A DNA stretch of 15,789 nucleotides from JAHFKM01 sp035655455 (GCA_035655455.1 DASRUL010000007.1:1-15789), one strand, 5' to 3'; positions 5,779-13,207 are shown, counted from the first letter of the stretch. Numbers and translations: made by a program. Notes: generated by a model from the letters alone, not told the origin.

Positions 5779-7691
5779 AGCGCTCTCTCTTGATCCTGTT
5801 TTTGTTAGGATACGCCAGTCTTGTGTCTGCGCAGGTGAGTGATTTTAATGAGTACGAATCCTTGGATATGAAGGTGGGAGTTGAAACGACGTTTGAGATG
5901 CTTCCGTTGTCGAGCGCCAGTCGTGTGGAGTTTGTGACAGCGAATTTGTCGTTCTTTCCCGGAAAGAGTGAAGCGACAGAGGTGTTGATGTTAACGCCGA
6001 AAGCGAGCCCTCTTGCTGAGATTAGCAAAGAGGGTGGCTTGTTTTATAAGTGGATGAGGCCTGAGGCTCAGAAGTTTGAGTTTGGGTTTGAGGGGTTGAT
6101 CAGAGTCACGAGTGGTCTTGCTCAGGTTAAGGAGAAGGTGGAGTTTCCTCTTGTGGATTCCTTTGAGGAGTATACAAGTGGCACGGAGTTTATTGACATC
6201 ACCCCGGAGATTAGGAGGAGGGCTGCGGAGATTGCGGAAGGTGAGGAGGACGCGTTTGTTGTCGCGTTTAAGGTTGCGGAGTGGGTGGAGAAGAATGTGG
6301 AGTACGATTTGAGCACGCTGACTGCTGATGTGGTGAAGCCTTCGAGTTGGGTGCTCGCGAACAGAAAAGGTGTGTGTGATGAGTTAACCAACTTGTTTAT
6401 TTCGATGATGCGCTCTCTTGGTGTTCCTGCGAGGTTTGTGTCTGGGGTTGCTTATACCAATCTTGGGGGCAAGTGGGGTCCTCATGGCTGGGCTGAGGTG
6501 TATCTTGATGGTCGTTGGGTTCCGTTTGATGTGACGTATGGCCAGTTTGGCTGGATTGATCCGACGCATGTGAGGATGAAGGTTGCTGCTGATTCTGGGG
6601 ACGCTTCGATTAAGTATGTGTGGCGTGCTTTTGATGCGAAGTTTAGTGCTAATGAAGTGGAGATTAGTGGTGATCTTTCTTCAAGAGGTGATCTTGTTGG
6701 AAGGCATGCTGAGATTGTGGTGAAGCCTCTGGTTGAGGATGTTGGTCCTGGCTCGTTTGTTCCTGTGGAGGTTTCTGTGAAAAATCTTGAGGGAGTGTAT
6801 CTTCCTGAGAAGCTTGTGGTGACGAAGGCGCCTGAGCTTGTTGAGGAGAATGTGAAATTTGTGTTGTTGCGTCCTGGCGAGACAAGGAAGGTGTATTGGA
6901 CTGTGAGGATTCCTGAGCGAGCGAGCGAGGGAGTGAGGTACGCTACCTTGTTTGAGGTGGAGGATGTGTTTCATACTGCTGGGAGCGCGAACGTGACATA
7001 TCTTTGGAAGGGTGATGGTGTCTCTCGTGAGGAGGCTGCCGGTCTTGTGGAGACAGAGGGTGATAGGCGGGTGTTGAAGCAAGGCCTTGTTGTGGAGTGT
7101 CATGCCCCTGACTACGCGTTTTCGTATGAGAAGGTAGGGGTTGTTTGTGAGGTGAGGAATACGGGAAATATCATCCAAGAGGTTGAGGTGTGTTTGAAGG
7201 ATGCCTGTAATCCTGTTGAGGTGAGTATTGCTGAGAAGAAGGAGGTGAGGTTTGAGGTTGGTGGGTTGAAGCTTGGGGTGAACAGGCTTGAGGTGGTTGC
7301 CGAGAATGAGGATCTTGCTGTGGGAGACGCGTTTCTCGTGAACGTGTTGAGCGATCCTGATCTCGTGATAACGAATTTTAATATTCCTGAGGTTGTTGCT
7401 TACAGTGAGAATTTTAATTTGAGTTTTATCATGTCTGTGAAGGCTCCCGTGGAGAATGTTTCTATTAAGGTGAATGAGGAGGGGGTGGTGTTTCTTCCGA
7501 GGCTTGAGGGCTCGAAGAGGGTTGTGGTGAGCACGTTTGGGAACGAGTATGTGAAGAGAAAGAGCGCGAACGTGACGATCGGTTTCAGTGACAGGAACGG
7601 GAAAGGCTATGAGTTTTCTCGTGTAGTTCCTGTGAGGGTTGAAAAGGTTCCGTTGCTGGTTCGCTTAGTGATGTGGTTGAGGTTAGCTTGA
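5775..7691 (+). CDS. Secreted transglutaminase-like cysteine protease/transferase with beta-domain tail (638 aa)
   Basis: The N-terminal signal peptide is MKRSLLILFLLGYASLVSA with a likely cut before Q20. After a beta-rich region (21-140) comes a transglutaminase core: the nucleophile motif NRKGVCDELTNLF (C201), HGWAEVYLDGRWVPFD with H237 and D252, and the TYGQFGWIDPTHV end. The triad is complete. Residues 300-625 are Val-rich repeats that look like Ig-like or CARDB-type domains (VPVEVSVKNLEG, GVVCEVRNTGNI, NFNLSFIMSVKA), typical of surface adhesion or cell-wall proteins. The C-terminal VPLLVRLVMWLRLA is a short hydrophobic end, doubtful as an anchor. The family hydrolyses or crosslinks peptides. 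Here it would act outside the cell. It is coupled to the DHH gene, an unexpected partner. Its last 9 bases overlap the convergent HD gene. Confidence 0.88.
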   Translation: MKRSLLILFLLGYASLVSAQVSDFNEYESLDMKVGVETTFEMLPLSSASRVEFVTANLSFFPGKSEATEVLMLTPKASPLAEISKEGGLFYKWMRPEAQKFEFGFEGLIRVTSGLAQVKEKVEFPLVDSFEEYTSGTEFIDITPEIRRRAAEIAEGEEDAFVVAFKVAEWVEKNVEYDLSTLTADVVKPSSWVLANRKGVCDELTNLFISMMRSLGVPARFVSGVAYTNLGGKWGPHGWAEVYLDGRWVPFDVTYGQFGWIDPTHVRMKVAADSGDASIKYVWRAFDAKFSANEVEISGDLSSRGDLVGRHAEIVVKPLVEDVGPGSFVPVEVSVKNLEGVYLPEKLVVTKAPELVEENVKFVLLRPGETRKVYWTVRIPERASEGVRYATLFEVEDVFHTAGSANVTYLWKGDGVSREEAAGLVETEGDRRVLKQGLVVECHAPDYAFSYEKVGVVCEVRNTGNIIQEVEVCLKDACNPVEVSIAEKKEVRFEVGGLKLGVNRLEVVAENEDLAVGDAFLVNVLSDPDLVITNFNIPEVVAYSENFNLSFIMSVKAPVENVSIKVNEEGVVFLPRLEGSKRVVVSTFGNEYVKRKSANVTIGFSDRNGKGYEFSRVVPVRVEKVPLLVRLVMWLRLA

Positions 7692-8660
7692 GAGTTGGAC
7701 GTTTACATTGATTCCTTTTTTGTTTCTTTCTTGGTCTTGTTCTATAATTTTTTTATAACTAGGACTTGTTTCCATGAGAGTGTGTATTATTCCATTTTCT
7801 AAATAAGGTGGGTTAACGTAACGGAACTTTTTACATCTTAGCTGTGGGTTTTCTTCGTCAGGATGGAATTCTTTTTTGCTAAGTGTTCGTAAGATTCTAT
7901 CGATTGTCGGATGTGATGCTGCTCTTAATTTTTCTAAGACAAAGGAATCATCTTCAAAAAGAGTATCTAAAGTAATGATGCCGCTATCAAGCGCAATACT
8001 CAAGGCTTGGGAAAGCAGGTGATATCTTCTGATGCCTTGGCTTCCTGACCAGTGTTCCCTGTTGCATCTCGCGTAACCTGTGCCGAAGCGTTCAGATGAT
8101 TCTCTTGTTGCAAAGAGTATTTTTCCATGATAATTAAGAAGTGTTTCTGTGCAAAGGCGTGCTGCTTCTGGATCTATCCAATCAGCAAATTCTCTGAGAG
8201 TGTAATCTACCCTGTCTGCGCAGAGTGCAGGTGCTGGTTGTTCGAGGAGAGAGAAGTGTTTGTAGTCTACAACATCTTCTGGGTTTAATTCGTGTCTCTG
8301 AAGGATTTTAGGGAGGTTAGATCTCACAATGAATGTTTTGTGGATTCTGTCTTGAAAGTCTTCTTTTTCCTGACTTCCAATTGAGGGAATCCAGTCTACG
8401 ACGTGTCCGAATGCTGTATGAGAAACATCATGGAGAAGGCCGGCTGCCTGTTCTTCGATTGATGCTCCGAGTTTTCTTAGAAGGAGCATGACGCCAAGAG
8501 AGTGTTCGTAGCGCGTGAATCCTGGAATGTGGTAAAGTTCGTCAGGCATGCCATATTGGTTAATTCTTTTGAGTCGTTGTATGGATGTTGAGTTTAGAAG
8601 TTCTAAAAGTACGGGTTCAGTGACAGAAAATTTTCCGTAGAGTCTATCTGTAAGTTCCAT
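7683..8660 (-). CDS. HD-domain phosphohydrolase, dNTPase/SAMHD1-like (325 aa)
   Basis: The core reads FTRYEHSLGVMLLLRKLG (H53), AAGLLHDVSHTAFGHVVDW (H77-D78, with extra histidines H81 and H86) and ALCADRVDYTLRE (D149), giving the H...HD...D metal set. The order and the 'SIQRLKRINQYG' and 'YEHSLGV' neighbourhood resemble the SAMHD1/dGTPase branch, which removes triphosphate from dNTPs. Small archaeal members often have untested substrates. GTG 8663 directly precedes ATG 8660. TTTAAA at 8685-8690 fits either, and I prefer ATG. No membrane segment. The gene overlaps the convergent transglutaminase gene by 9 bases. Confidence 0.88.
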   Translation of the reverse strand: MELTDRLYGKFSVTEPVLLELLNSTSIQRLKRINQYGMPDELYHIPGFTRYEHSLGVMLLLRKLGASIEEQAAGLLHDVSHTAFGHVVDWIPSIGSQEKEDFQDRIHKTFIVRSNLPKILQRHELNPEDVVDYKHFSLLEQPAPALCADRVDYTLREFADWIDPEAARLCTETLLNYHGKILFATRESSERFGTGYARCNREHWSGSQGIRRYHLLSQALSIALDSGIITLDTLFEDDSFVLEKLRAASHPTIDRILRTLSKKEFHPDEENPQLRCKKFRYVNPPYLENGIIHTLMETSPSYKKIIEQDQERNKKGINVNVQLSS

Positions 8661-8684
8661 CACAAGAGCTTTTTATTAGGATCT

Positions 8685-8690
8685 TTTAAA
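8685..8690 (-). promoter_or_regulatory. TATA box (TTTAAA) of the HD phosphohydrolase gene
   Basis: It is centred 27.5 bases before ATG 8660, so the transcript should be leaderless or nearly so. Confidence 0.6.
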
Positions 8691-8715
8691 GTTTTAGTTG
8701 CTAGGAAACCTAGAT

Positions 8716-9210
8716 TCAAGACCACATCCCTATTCTTTCTCGCTGCGCTTCTTCTTGTGCTTGTTCAAGAATGTCGCAATGTTTGGTGTTGGGCTTGTAA
8801 GGTTTGGCTTCGGCAAGTCCGAGCCTTACGAGTTCAGTGTTGATGAGATTGGTGTTTTCATCGTATACATATCTAAGCAACCTTCCGTATTTGTCTTTGT
8901 TTGTCTCGTCTTTTTCTAAAAAGATAAGGTGTTGGAGTGTTCTCTCGGTCAAGTAGACTGTTGCTTCTTCTGCGTAGGGTTCTCCTTTTTCTGGGGCGTT
9001 GACGCAGAGGAGTCTGACTTTGTTTCCGTTTGAAAGTTCGAAAGTATCTCCATCTATAACTCTCGTGACAAGTGCTTGTTCATAGAGTGTTTCTTGGGTA
9101 GTATGACCTGTGTATTCTACTCCCTGCCATACTCCCATTGTAAGCAGGAGGATTAGTAGGATTTTGAGAAGTAAGCTTCGGTTATAGCTTGTTCGTTGCA
9201 ATGAAAACAC
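8716..9210 (-). CDS. Membrane-anchored thermonuclease (staphylococcal nuclease family, 164 aa)
   Basis: Basic N-terminus and membrane helix (RSLLLKILLILLLTMGVW, residues 11-28), then an SNase domain: VIDGDTFEL (D53, D55), VRLLCVNAPE (R66, E74), KDKYGRLLRY (R110) and LVRLGLAEAKPY. The residues equivalent to SNase Arg35, Glu43 and Arg87 are present. The position of the Ca2+ ligand Asp40 is Asn71, a change seen in some active homologues. It should hydrolyse nucleic acid outside the membrane. The first 58 bases overlap the 3' end of proS in another frame. The start is supported because a later start, at M25, would remove the anchor. Confidence 0.88.
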   Translation of the reverse strand: MFSLQRTSYNRSLLLKILLILLLTMGVWQGVEYTGHTTQETLYEQALVTRVIDGDTFELSNGNKVRLLCVNAPEKGEPYAEEATVYLTERTLQHLIFLEKDETNKDKYGRLLRYVYDENTNLINTELVRLGLAEAKPYKPNTKHCDILEQAQEEAQRERIGMWS

Positions 9211-10592
9211 CTCTTTCCGGTAATTTTTTCTTGATTGAAGGGGATGTTAAGTGATTTTGCTCCGTCTGTTTTGTCTTTTAAGGAAGTTTCGCATTCTTCT
9301 TGGCCGCACCATGGAGCTAAGATTATTTTTTTGTTTTTTATTGCTTGTTGGAATTCTTCGAACGTGTTTGTTTTCACGGTGTTTTCTTTGAGGAATGTTT
9401 CTGCTTTTGTGTGAAGTTCTTGTTGCATCTCTTCAAGAATTTTTGTTGTTTGTTCTTTGAGGTCTTTCATCGGCACGAACGCCTTTTTCCCTGTGTCTCT
9501 TCTGACGAGAACTGCTTGGTCTTTTTCTAAGTCTCGTGGCCCGATTTCGATTCTCAAGGGAATGCCTTTGAGTTCCCATTCGTTGTATTTCCATCCAGGG
9601 GTGTGTTCTTCTCTGTCGTCCACAAAAGCGTTGAAATGCTTGAGTGTTTTTTGTGCTTGTTTGCACGCGTTGAGGATGTCTTTCTTTTTTTCTTCAGAGG
9701 ATATTGGAATGATGACTGCTTGGCATTCCGCGACTGCTGGGGGCAGGATCAGTCCCTTGTTGTCTGAGTGGATCATGATCATGATGCCCAAGGATCTTGT
9801 GCTGAAACCCCAGGAGTTTTGGTAGGCGTATTGTTGCTGTCCTTCGTTGTCAAGATAGATGATGTTAAAAGCGCGTGAGAAGTTTTGTCCAAGGTGGTGG
9901 CTGGTGCATGCTTGCGCTGCCCTTCCGTTTGGAAGAAATGCTTCTAAGCTATAAGAGTAGTCTGCGCCTGCGAATTTTTCTTTTTCTGATTTCCTTCCTT
10001 TGAGTGTTGGAATGCACAAGAGTTCATTGTAGCATTGGTCGTAGATTTCAAGCCTTTCTCGTACTTCTGTATCTGCTTCTTGTTTGGTTGCGAAGACGGA
10101 GTGTCCTTCCTGCCATAAAAATTCTCTGGAGCGGAGGAAGGGGACTGGGTTGCGGAATTCCCATCTGACGACAGAGTTCCATTGGTTGAGGAGTAAGGGC
10201 AAGTCTTTGTAGGATCTGATCCATTTTGCGTAGGCGGCGTACATAATGGTTTCTGAGGTTGGTCTTATCGCGAGTCTCTCGTTGAGTTTTGTTTCTCCTG
10301 CGTGCGTGACCCACGCCACTTCCGGGCTGAATCCTTCGACGTGTTCTTTTTCTTTGGTGAGAAGGCTTTCTGGAATAAACAAGGGAAAGTAGGTGTTTTT
10401 GACGCCTGTTGCCTTGAATTTTTTGTCTAAGTATTCTTGGATTTTTTCCCAGATATAGTAGGCTCTTGGTCTAAGGATGTAGCATCCTGAAACGTCTGAG
10501 TATTCAATGAGTTCTGCTTTTTGGAGGAGTTGCGTGTACCATCCTGAGAAGTCTTGTTCTTTTGTTACTGTTAACCCAAGTTCTGCTGCCAT
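9153..10592 (-). CDS. proS: Prolyl-tRNA synthetase, archaeal/eukaryal type (479 aa)
   Basis: Class II aminoacyl-tRNA synthetase charging tRNA-Pro. The N-terminus MAAELGLTVTKEQDFSGWYT is followed by a motif 1 region (RPRAYYIWEKIQEYLDKKFK), RPTSET (110-115), motif 2 VVRWEFRNP...LRSREFLWQEGH (141-164), the TSHHLGQNFSRAF helix and motif 3 WGFSTRSLGIMIMIHSDNKG. An HGTP anticodon-binding domain follows. The C-terminal zinc domain has four Cys: C429, C434, C462 and C465. Length and the absence of the bacterial editing insert fit the archaeal type. TTTTAA at 10617-10622 gives it a promoter of its own at leaderless distance, 42 bases after the lipoprotein gene. Confidence 0.96.
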   Translation of the reverse strand: MAAELGLTVTKEQDFSGWYTQLLQKAELIEYSDVSGCYILRPRAYYIWEKIQEYLDKKFKATGVKNTYFPLFIPESLLTKEKEHVEGFSPEVAWVTHAGETKLNERLAIRPTSETIMYAAYAKWIRSYKDLPLLLNQWNSVVRWEFRNPVPFLRSREFLWQEGHSVFATKQEADTEVRERLEIYDQCYNELLCIPTLKGRKSEKEKFAGADYSYSLEAFLPNGRAAQACTSHHLGQNFSRAFNIIYLDNEGQQQYAYQNSWGFSTRSLGIMIMIHSDNKGLILPPAVAECQAVIIPISSEEKKKDILNACKQAQKTLKHFNAFVDDREEHTPGWKYNEWELKGIPLRIEIGPRDLEKDQAVLVRRDTGKKAFVPMKDLKEQTTKILEEMQQELHTKAETFLKENTVKTNTFEEFQQAIKNKKIILAPWCGQEECETSLKDKTDGAKSLNIPFNQEKITGKRCFHCNEQAITEAYFSKSY

Positions 10593-10616
10593 GAAGGTTT
10601 TGGGCGAGAAGGTGGC

Positions 10617-10622
10617 TTTTAA
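10617..10622 (-). promoter_or_regulatory. TATA element of proS
   Basis: The minus strand reads TTAAAA, centred 27.5 bases before ATG 10592. Confidence 0.55.
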
Positions 10623-10634
10623 TTGTTTCGGCTT

Positions 10635-11054
10635 TCAGCTTGTATCGATGTTTTTTCCGTAAGGATGGATGAGACGCCATCCTTCTGGTTTTTTCTTGAC
10701 TGTGAAGCCGCTCTTGAGTTCTTGTTGTGTTCCGCTTTTTAGGGTGATAAGCGCGACGTAGTCTACGACAACTTCTGTGGGTGTTTCTGATCTAATTGAA
10801 GTAGAGGTTACCATGATACTTGTTGCTGCGTCGAAGAATTTGCTCATTTCTTGTTGAAAGGTTGTGAGATCTTTTGCGGTGGGTTCTATTTGTTTGAAGC
10901 CTTCGCTGATGAGGCTGTACATAACGCTGTAGTCTTTGTTGTTTAATGAGGTATAATACTCTTTGACGATGTGTTCTGCCCCTGTTTCAGTTGTTTCTGA
11001 AGTGCATGCTGAGAGAAGAATGAGAAGAAAAATAAGAAAGGAGGGTTTTTTCAT
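10635..11054 (-). CDS. NTF2-like lipoprotein (139 aa)
   Basis: The signal peptide MKKPSFLIFLLILLSAC ends in a lipobox (LSAC, C17), so the mature protein should be lipid-anchored outside the cell. The rest (AEHIVKEYYTSLNNKDYSVM, then YSLISEGFKQ, a variable middle and a final EGWRLIHPYGK) has the helix-helix-sheet plan of NTF2-like/DUF4878-type domains, often small ligand-binding or scaffold modules. It is the fourth gene of the surface operon, 6 bases after the Cys-rich protein. Its exact family is uncertain. Confidence 0.75.
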   Translation of the reverse strand: MKKPSFLIFLLILLSACTSETTETGAEHIVKEYYTSLNNKDYSVMYSLISEGFKQIEPTAKDLTTFQQEMSKFFDAATSIMVTSTSIRSETPTEVVVDYVALITLKSGTQQELKSGFTVKKKPEGWRLIHPYGKNIDTS

Positions 11055-11060
11055 AGAGGT

Positions 11061-11852
11061 TTAGCATCCGCCGACCATGCCTGGGAGTTCTTCGAGGACT
11101 GAGATGTCTCCGCCTGCGATTTGCATGGCGTATTGGATCATATTTTTTGGATACCACGCTGCCTTCCATTTATAAACTTCTCGGAGGATTTCCGCGTCTG
11201 AGGAATCTGTGTTTAAGAGGAGCCAGAAGGTGAGGGTTTGAAGGGCGGGATTGTGGCTGCATCCGCATCTGAGTTCTCCGTTGGAGTCAACGCCTTGTGC
11301 TCCGATGCCGCAGCAGAATTCGCAGGAGATGCCGCGTGGCGCTGCCGCTAAGCCGAGGTATCGTTGCCAGAGTTCTTGGTTGTCCTGGACTTGTTTTTTT
11401 AATGCAGAGTATCCATTTTGCATGAGTGTCAGAGAATTAATTGGATCATCAAAACTAATGCCCATTGCTTCGCCGTATTCTGGCGTTCCTGTCGGAACGA
11501 TGAGTGCGAGTGCGTCGTCTGCGGTTTTTATTGTATCAAGGGGAAAGACTGCTGCGATGCCTTGGGGCGTGGAGTGGATTTGGGTGATGTCCACAGTGTC
11601 AAGATTTGCGTTGCCTCTTTTGAGGTTGATGATTCTGGTTGCTGAGTCTACGATACTGGTGCCTTCTAGGGACAGGAGAAGGAATTGGTTAACGATAACG
11701 AGAACTGCGACGAGGAGGAGTGCTGAGAGCGCCCATCCGTTGAGGAGGCTTTCTCCTTTGTGGTCAAGGTGTGGCCCTGGTGTTGGAGCGCTTGGCGCCG
11801 AAAAGGTTAATGGTGTCTCTTTCGGGTCTTCTGTCGTTTTCTCTTCTGCCAT
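11061..11852 (-). CDS. Membrane-anchored Cys-rich extracytoplasmic protein (263 aa)
   Basis: A cytoplasmic tail rich in Pro/Glu/Thr (1-36), one membrane helix (about 39-60, WALSALLLVAVLVIVNQFLL) and an outer domain. The distinctive core is ISCEFCCGIG (C177, C180, C181), then RCGCSHNPAL (C196, C198, H200), a hydrophobic helix LTFWLLLN, and SDAEILREVYKWKAAWYP. A last Cys ends the protein (GGC, C263). A Cys cluster followed by a Cys-Gly-Cys-x-His motif and a helix recalls PCYCGC-type metal-binding proteins, but this is motif likeness only. It could bind a soft metal or an iron-sulfur or heme centre, or undergo disulfide exchange. It starts 16 bases after the MerT-like gene. Confidence 0.7.
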   Translation of the reverse strand: MAEEKTTEDPKETPLTFSAPSAPTPGPHLDHKGESLLNGWALSALLLVAVLVIVNQFLLLSLEGTSIVDSATRIINLKRGNANLDTVDITQIHSTPQGIAAVFPLDTIKTADDALALIVPTGTPEYGEAMGISFDDPINSLTLMQNGYSALKKQVQDNQELWQRYLGLAAAPRGISCEFCCGIGAQGVDSNGELRCGCSHNPALQTLTFWLLLNTDSSDAEILREVYKWKAAWYPKNMIQYAMQIAGGDISVLEELPGMVGGC

Positions 11853-11868
11853 TTTCGTCTGGTTTGTC

Positions 11869-12294
11869 TTACTTGTATAAATAAGTTATGTTTAATTTAC
11901 GGGCGTATTTTTCTCTGATGAAAAAGAAAAGTGTTGCAAGAAGGACAGCTCCTCCAAGAACCCAGTAAAAAATTTTGAGTGATTTGAAAAAGGGGATTCC
12001 AAGAAGGACGAGGCCAAGATTGAGGGTGAGGGCGTTGCGCGAAACTGAGTGTTTTTTGAAGTGGAGAAAGGCCATGAGGATGAGGAAGAGGAGTGCGGCG
12101 GTCCAGAAGTAAGTGCTATACGCTGGGAGGAACGCGAGAGGCATGCCGCTCAAGCTGATTCCGAAGAGTGAAGCTAGTGAGATGAATCCTGTGCAGAGGT
12201 TGTGGCAGGAGCTAGGAACACTTCCAAGGAATCCCGCTCCTCCTGAGGCGCTTCCGAAGAGAGAAAGTGTTTTTTGTTTGAGGCGTTGCAGCAT
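11869..12294 (-). CDS. Small four-helix membrane protein with CHNLC motif, MerT-like (141 aa)
   Basis: I place the start at ATG 12294, one base after the stop of the upstream gene, rather than at the frame's first ATG (12378), which lies inside that gene. A Gly/Ser-rich N-terminus (SASGGAGFLGSVPSS) precedes C30-H31-N32-L33-C34 at the mouth of helix 1. Helices lie at about 36-56, 60-79, 89-105 and 109-126. A Cys pair, then GISLSGMPLAFLPAY, then a hydrophobic helix is arranged as in MerT/MerC mercury importers, but identity cannot be shown here. A role in moving a thiophilic metal or thiol reductant across the membrane is inference. Second gene of the surface operon. Confidence 0.65.
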   Translation of the reverse strand: MLQRLKQKTLSLFGSASGGAGFLGSVPSSCHNLCTGFISLASLFGISLSGMPLAFLPAYSTYFWTAALLFLILMAFLHFKKHSVSRNALTLNLGLVLLGIPFFKSLKIFYWVLGGAVLLATLFFFIREKYARKLNITYLYK

Positions 12295-12295
12295 G

Positions 12296-12754
12296 TTATT
12301 TGTTAGTTGTGTATTCGATAAGTATCTCGTCTTTGTCTCGCAGGAGGTAATTTTCAAAGTCAAGGTTTTCATTCCCATTCACAAACATTTTGAGTGTTCC
12401 TTTGTCTGTGCAGTGGTCAAGGATGCATTCGTTGCTGAAGGTCTTTCCCCAGACATCAAAGAAGTAGCCGAGTTTGAGTGTTTTTGTTGTGGGCTTGTTA
12501 TTTTCGAGGTGGATGATGCCGTCTGGTGCGTGGGTGTGCGTTGGCGCGTGAACTTGTCCTAAGCCGATGTTTGCGGGAATGACTTGCTCTTGGCCGTTGA
12601 TCTTGATGATAAGATGAGGGTGCCAATGGATTGGTCCTGCGGGAAGGTCTGCGGCTCCTGTGGGTATATCATTGTTATTGTTGAAACTGTAATAGATGAT
12701 TCCAGTAATACCGAGGAAAAGAAGGGTAAGAATGATCCAGCTCTTGGTGTTCAT
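12296..12754 (-). CDS. Membrane-anchored His-rich putative metal-binding protein (152 aa)
   Basis: An N-terminal anchor (residues 5-22, SWIILTLLFLGITGIIYY) precedes an outer domain with two His clusters: HWHPHL (H43, H45, H47) and QVHAPTHTHAPDGIIHLE (H69, H73, H75, H82). GYFFDVWGKTF, a possible disulfide pair C110/C115 and VNGNENLDFENYLLRDKDEI follow. The seven histidines in two strands suggest a Cu or Zn site. I recall archaeal surface proteins with the same HWHPHL and THTHD-GIIH pattern but no agreed function. First gene of the operon. TTTAAA at 12779-12784 is centred 27.5 bases before the ATG. Confidence 0.75.
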   Translation of the reverse strand: MNTKSWIILTLLFLGITGIIYYSFNNNNDIPTGAADLPAGPIHWHPHLIIKINGQEQVIPANIGLGQVHAPTHTHAPDGIIHLENNKPTTKTLKLGYFFDVWGKTFSNECILDHCTDKGTLKMFVNGNENLDFENYLLRDKDEILIEYTTNK

Positions 12755-12778
12755 GAAAGAAGGTTTTTTAAGCTTGTT

Positions 12779-12784
12779 TTTAAA
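12779..12784 (-). promoter_or_regulatory. TATA box (TTTAAA) of the surface-protein operon
   Basis: It is 27.5 bases before ATG 12754 and gives a leaderless start for the four-gene operon. No other TATA element at this spacing precedes the three downstream starts. Confidence 0.6.
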
Positions 12785-12845
12785 GGTTGTGAAGGTTAAC
12801 TCTACTATCTATTGGGTTTAGTTTTGATAAAAAAGTGTGAAGGAC

Positions 12846-12866
12846 AAAATTCTTTCGGAAAATTTT
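12846..12866. promoter_or_regulatory. AT-rich inverted repeat in the divergent spacer, possible operator
   Basis: AAAATTC-TT and AAAATTTT arms face each other around a TTTCG centre. The repeat lies between the two divergent TATA boxes and ends 10 bases before the plus-strand TATA. It could be a regulator site or simply AT-rich chance. Confidence 0.3.
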
Positions 12867-12876
12867 GAGAAACTTA

Positions 12877-12882
12877 TTTAAA
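12877..12882 (+). promoter_or_regulatory. TATA box (TTTAAA) upstream of a small or broken ORF
   Basis: It is centred 25.5 bases before ATG 12905, the same geometry as at genuine genes here, and suggests that a transcript starts there. Confidence 0.45.
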
Positions 12883-12904
12883 AGCAAAGGTCTTAGAGGG
12901 GTGG

Positions 12905-13186
12905 ATGAAGCGATGTGGTTCAAAAAGGGAGAAGAAAGTTGAGAAAGACAAAGAGTGGTTAAGAAATTGGAACAATTCCTAGCTTTGGGATTGGTGTATT
13001 TGGTGTTCCTTCAGGATGGAGAGTGGGGTTGGCATTTGAATATTATGAACAAAAGCGTTCCTATTGAGGTGGGCGATGCAGTTGAAGGTTTTCTTTAAAG
13101 ATATGGAAGACAAATATTTTAATGAGGGTAAAGGGAATTCTTCCTCATGGAGCAGCATAGAAGAATTCAACACAATCTTTTTATAA
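12905..13186 (+). pseudogene. Possible frameshifted small gene in the 450-base spacer
   Basis: From ATG 12905 one frame reads MKRCGSKREKKVEKDKEWLR plus NWNNS, then TAG. A second frame is open from 12943 to 13095 (ending WHLNIMNKSVPIEVGDAVEG-FL). The first frame resumes from 13103 to 13186 (MEDKYFNEGKGN ... SIEEFNTIFL). Joined, they would give about 90 residues, so a gene broken by two compensating indels is possible. Caution is needed because the third frame (12965-13064) is also protein-like, and I recognise no family. The 25-codon ORF alone might instead be a small basic protein. Its 3' end overlaps the ccdA promoter. Confidence 0.28.
13181..13186 (+). promoter_or_regulatory. TATA box (TTATAA) of ccdA
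   Basis: It is centred 24.5 bases before ATG 13208 and predicts a leaderless mRNA. Confidence 0.6.
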
Positions 13187-13207
13187 GATAAGGCTTTTCA
13201 AAAAAGA

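Noticed and set aside
11251..11880. Long plus-strand ORF opposite the Cys-rich protein gene
   Set aside because: It is the antisense shadow of a gene supported by operon spacing and membrane topology.
12295..12378. Upstream start for the MerT-like protein (169-aa version)
   Set aside because: The extra 28 residues overlap the upstream gene and look non-conserved. ATG 12294 sits one base after that gene's stop.
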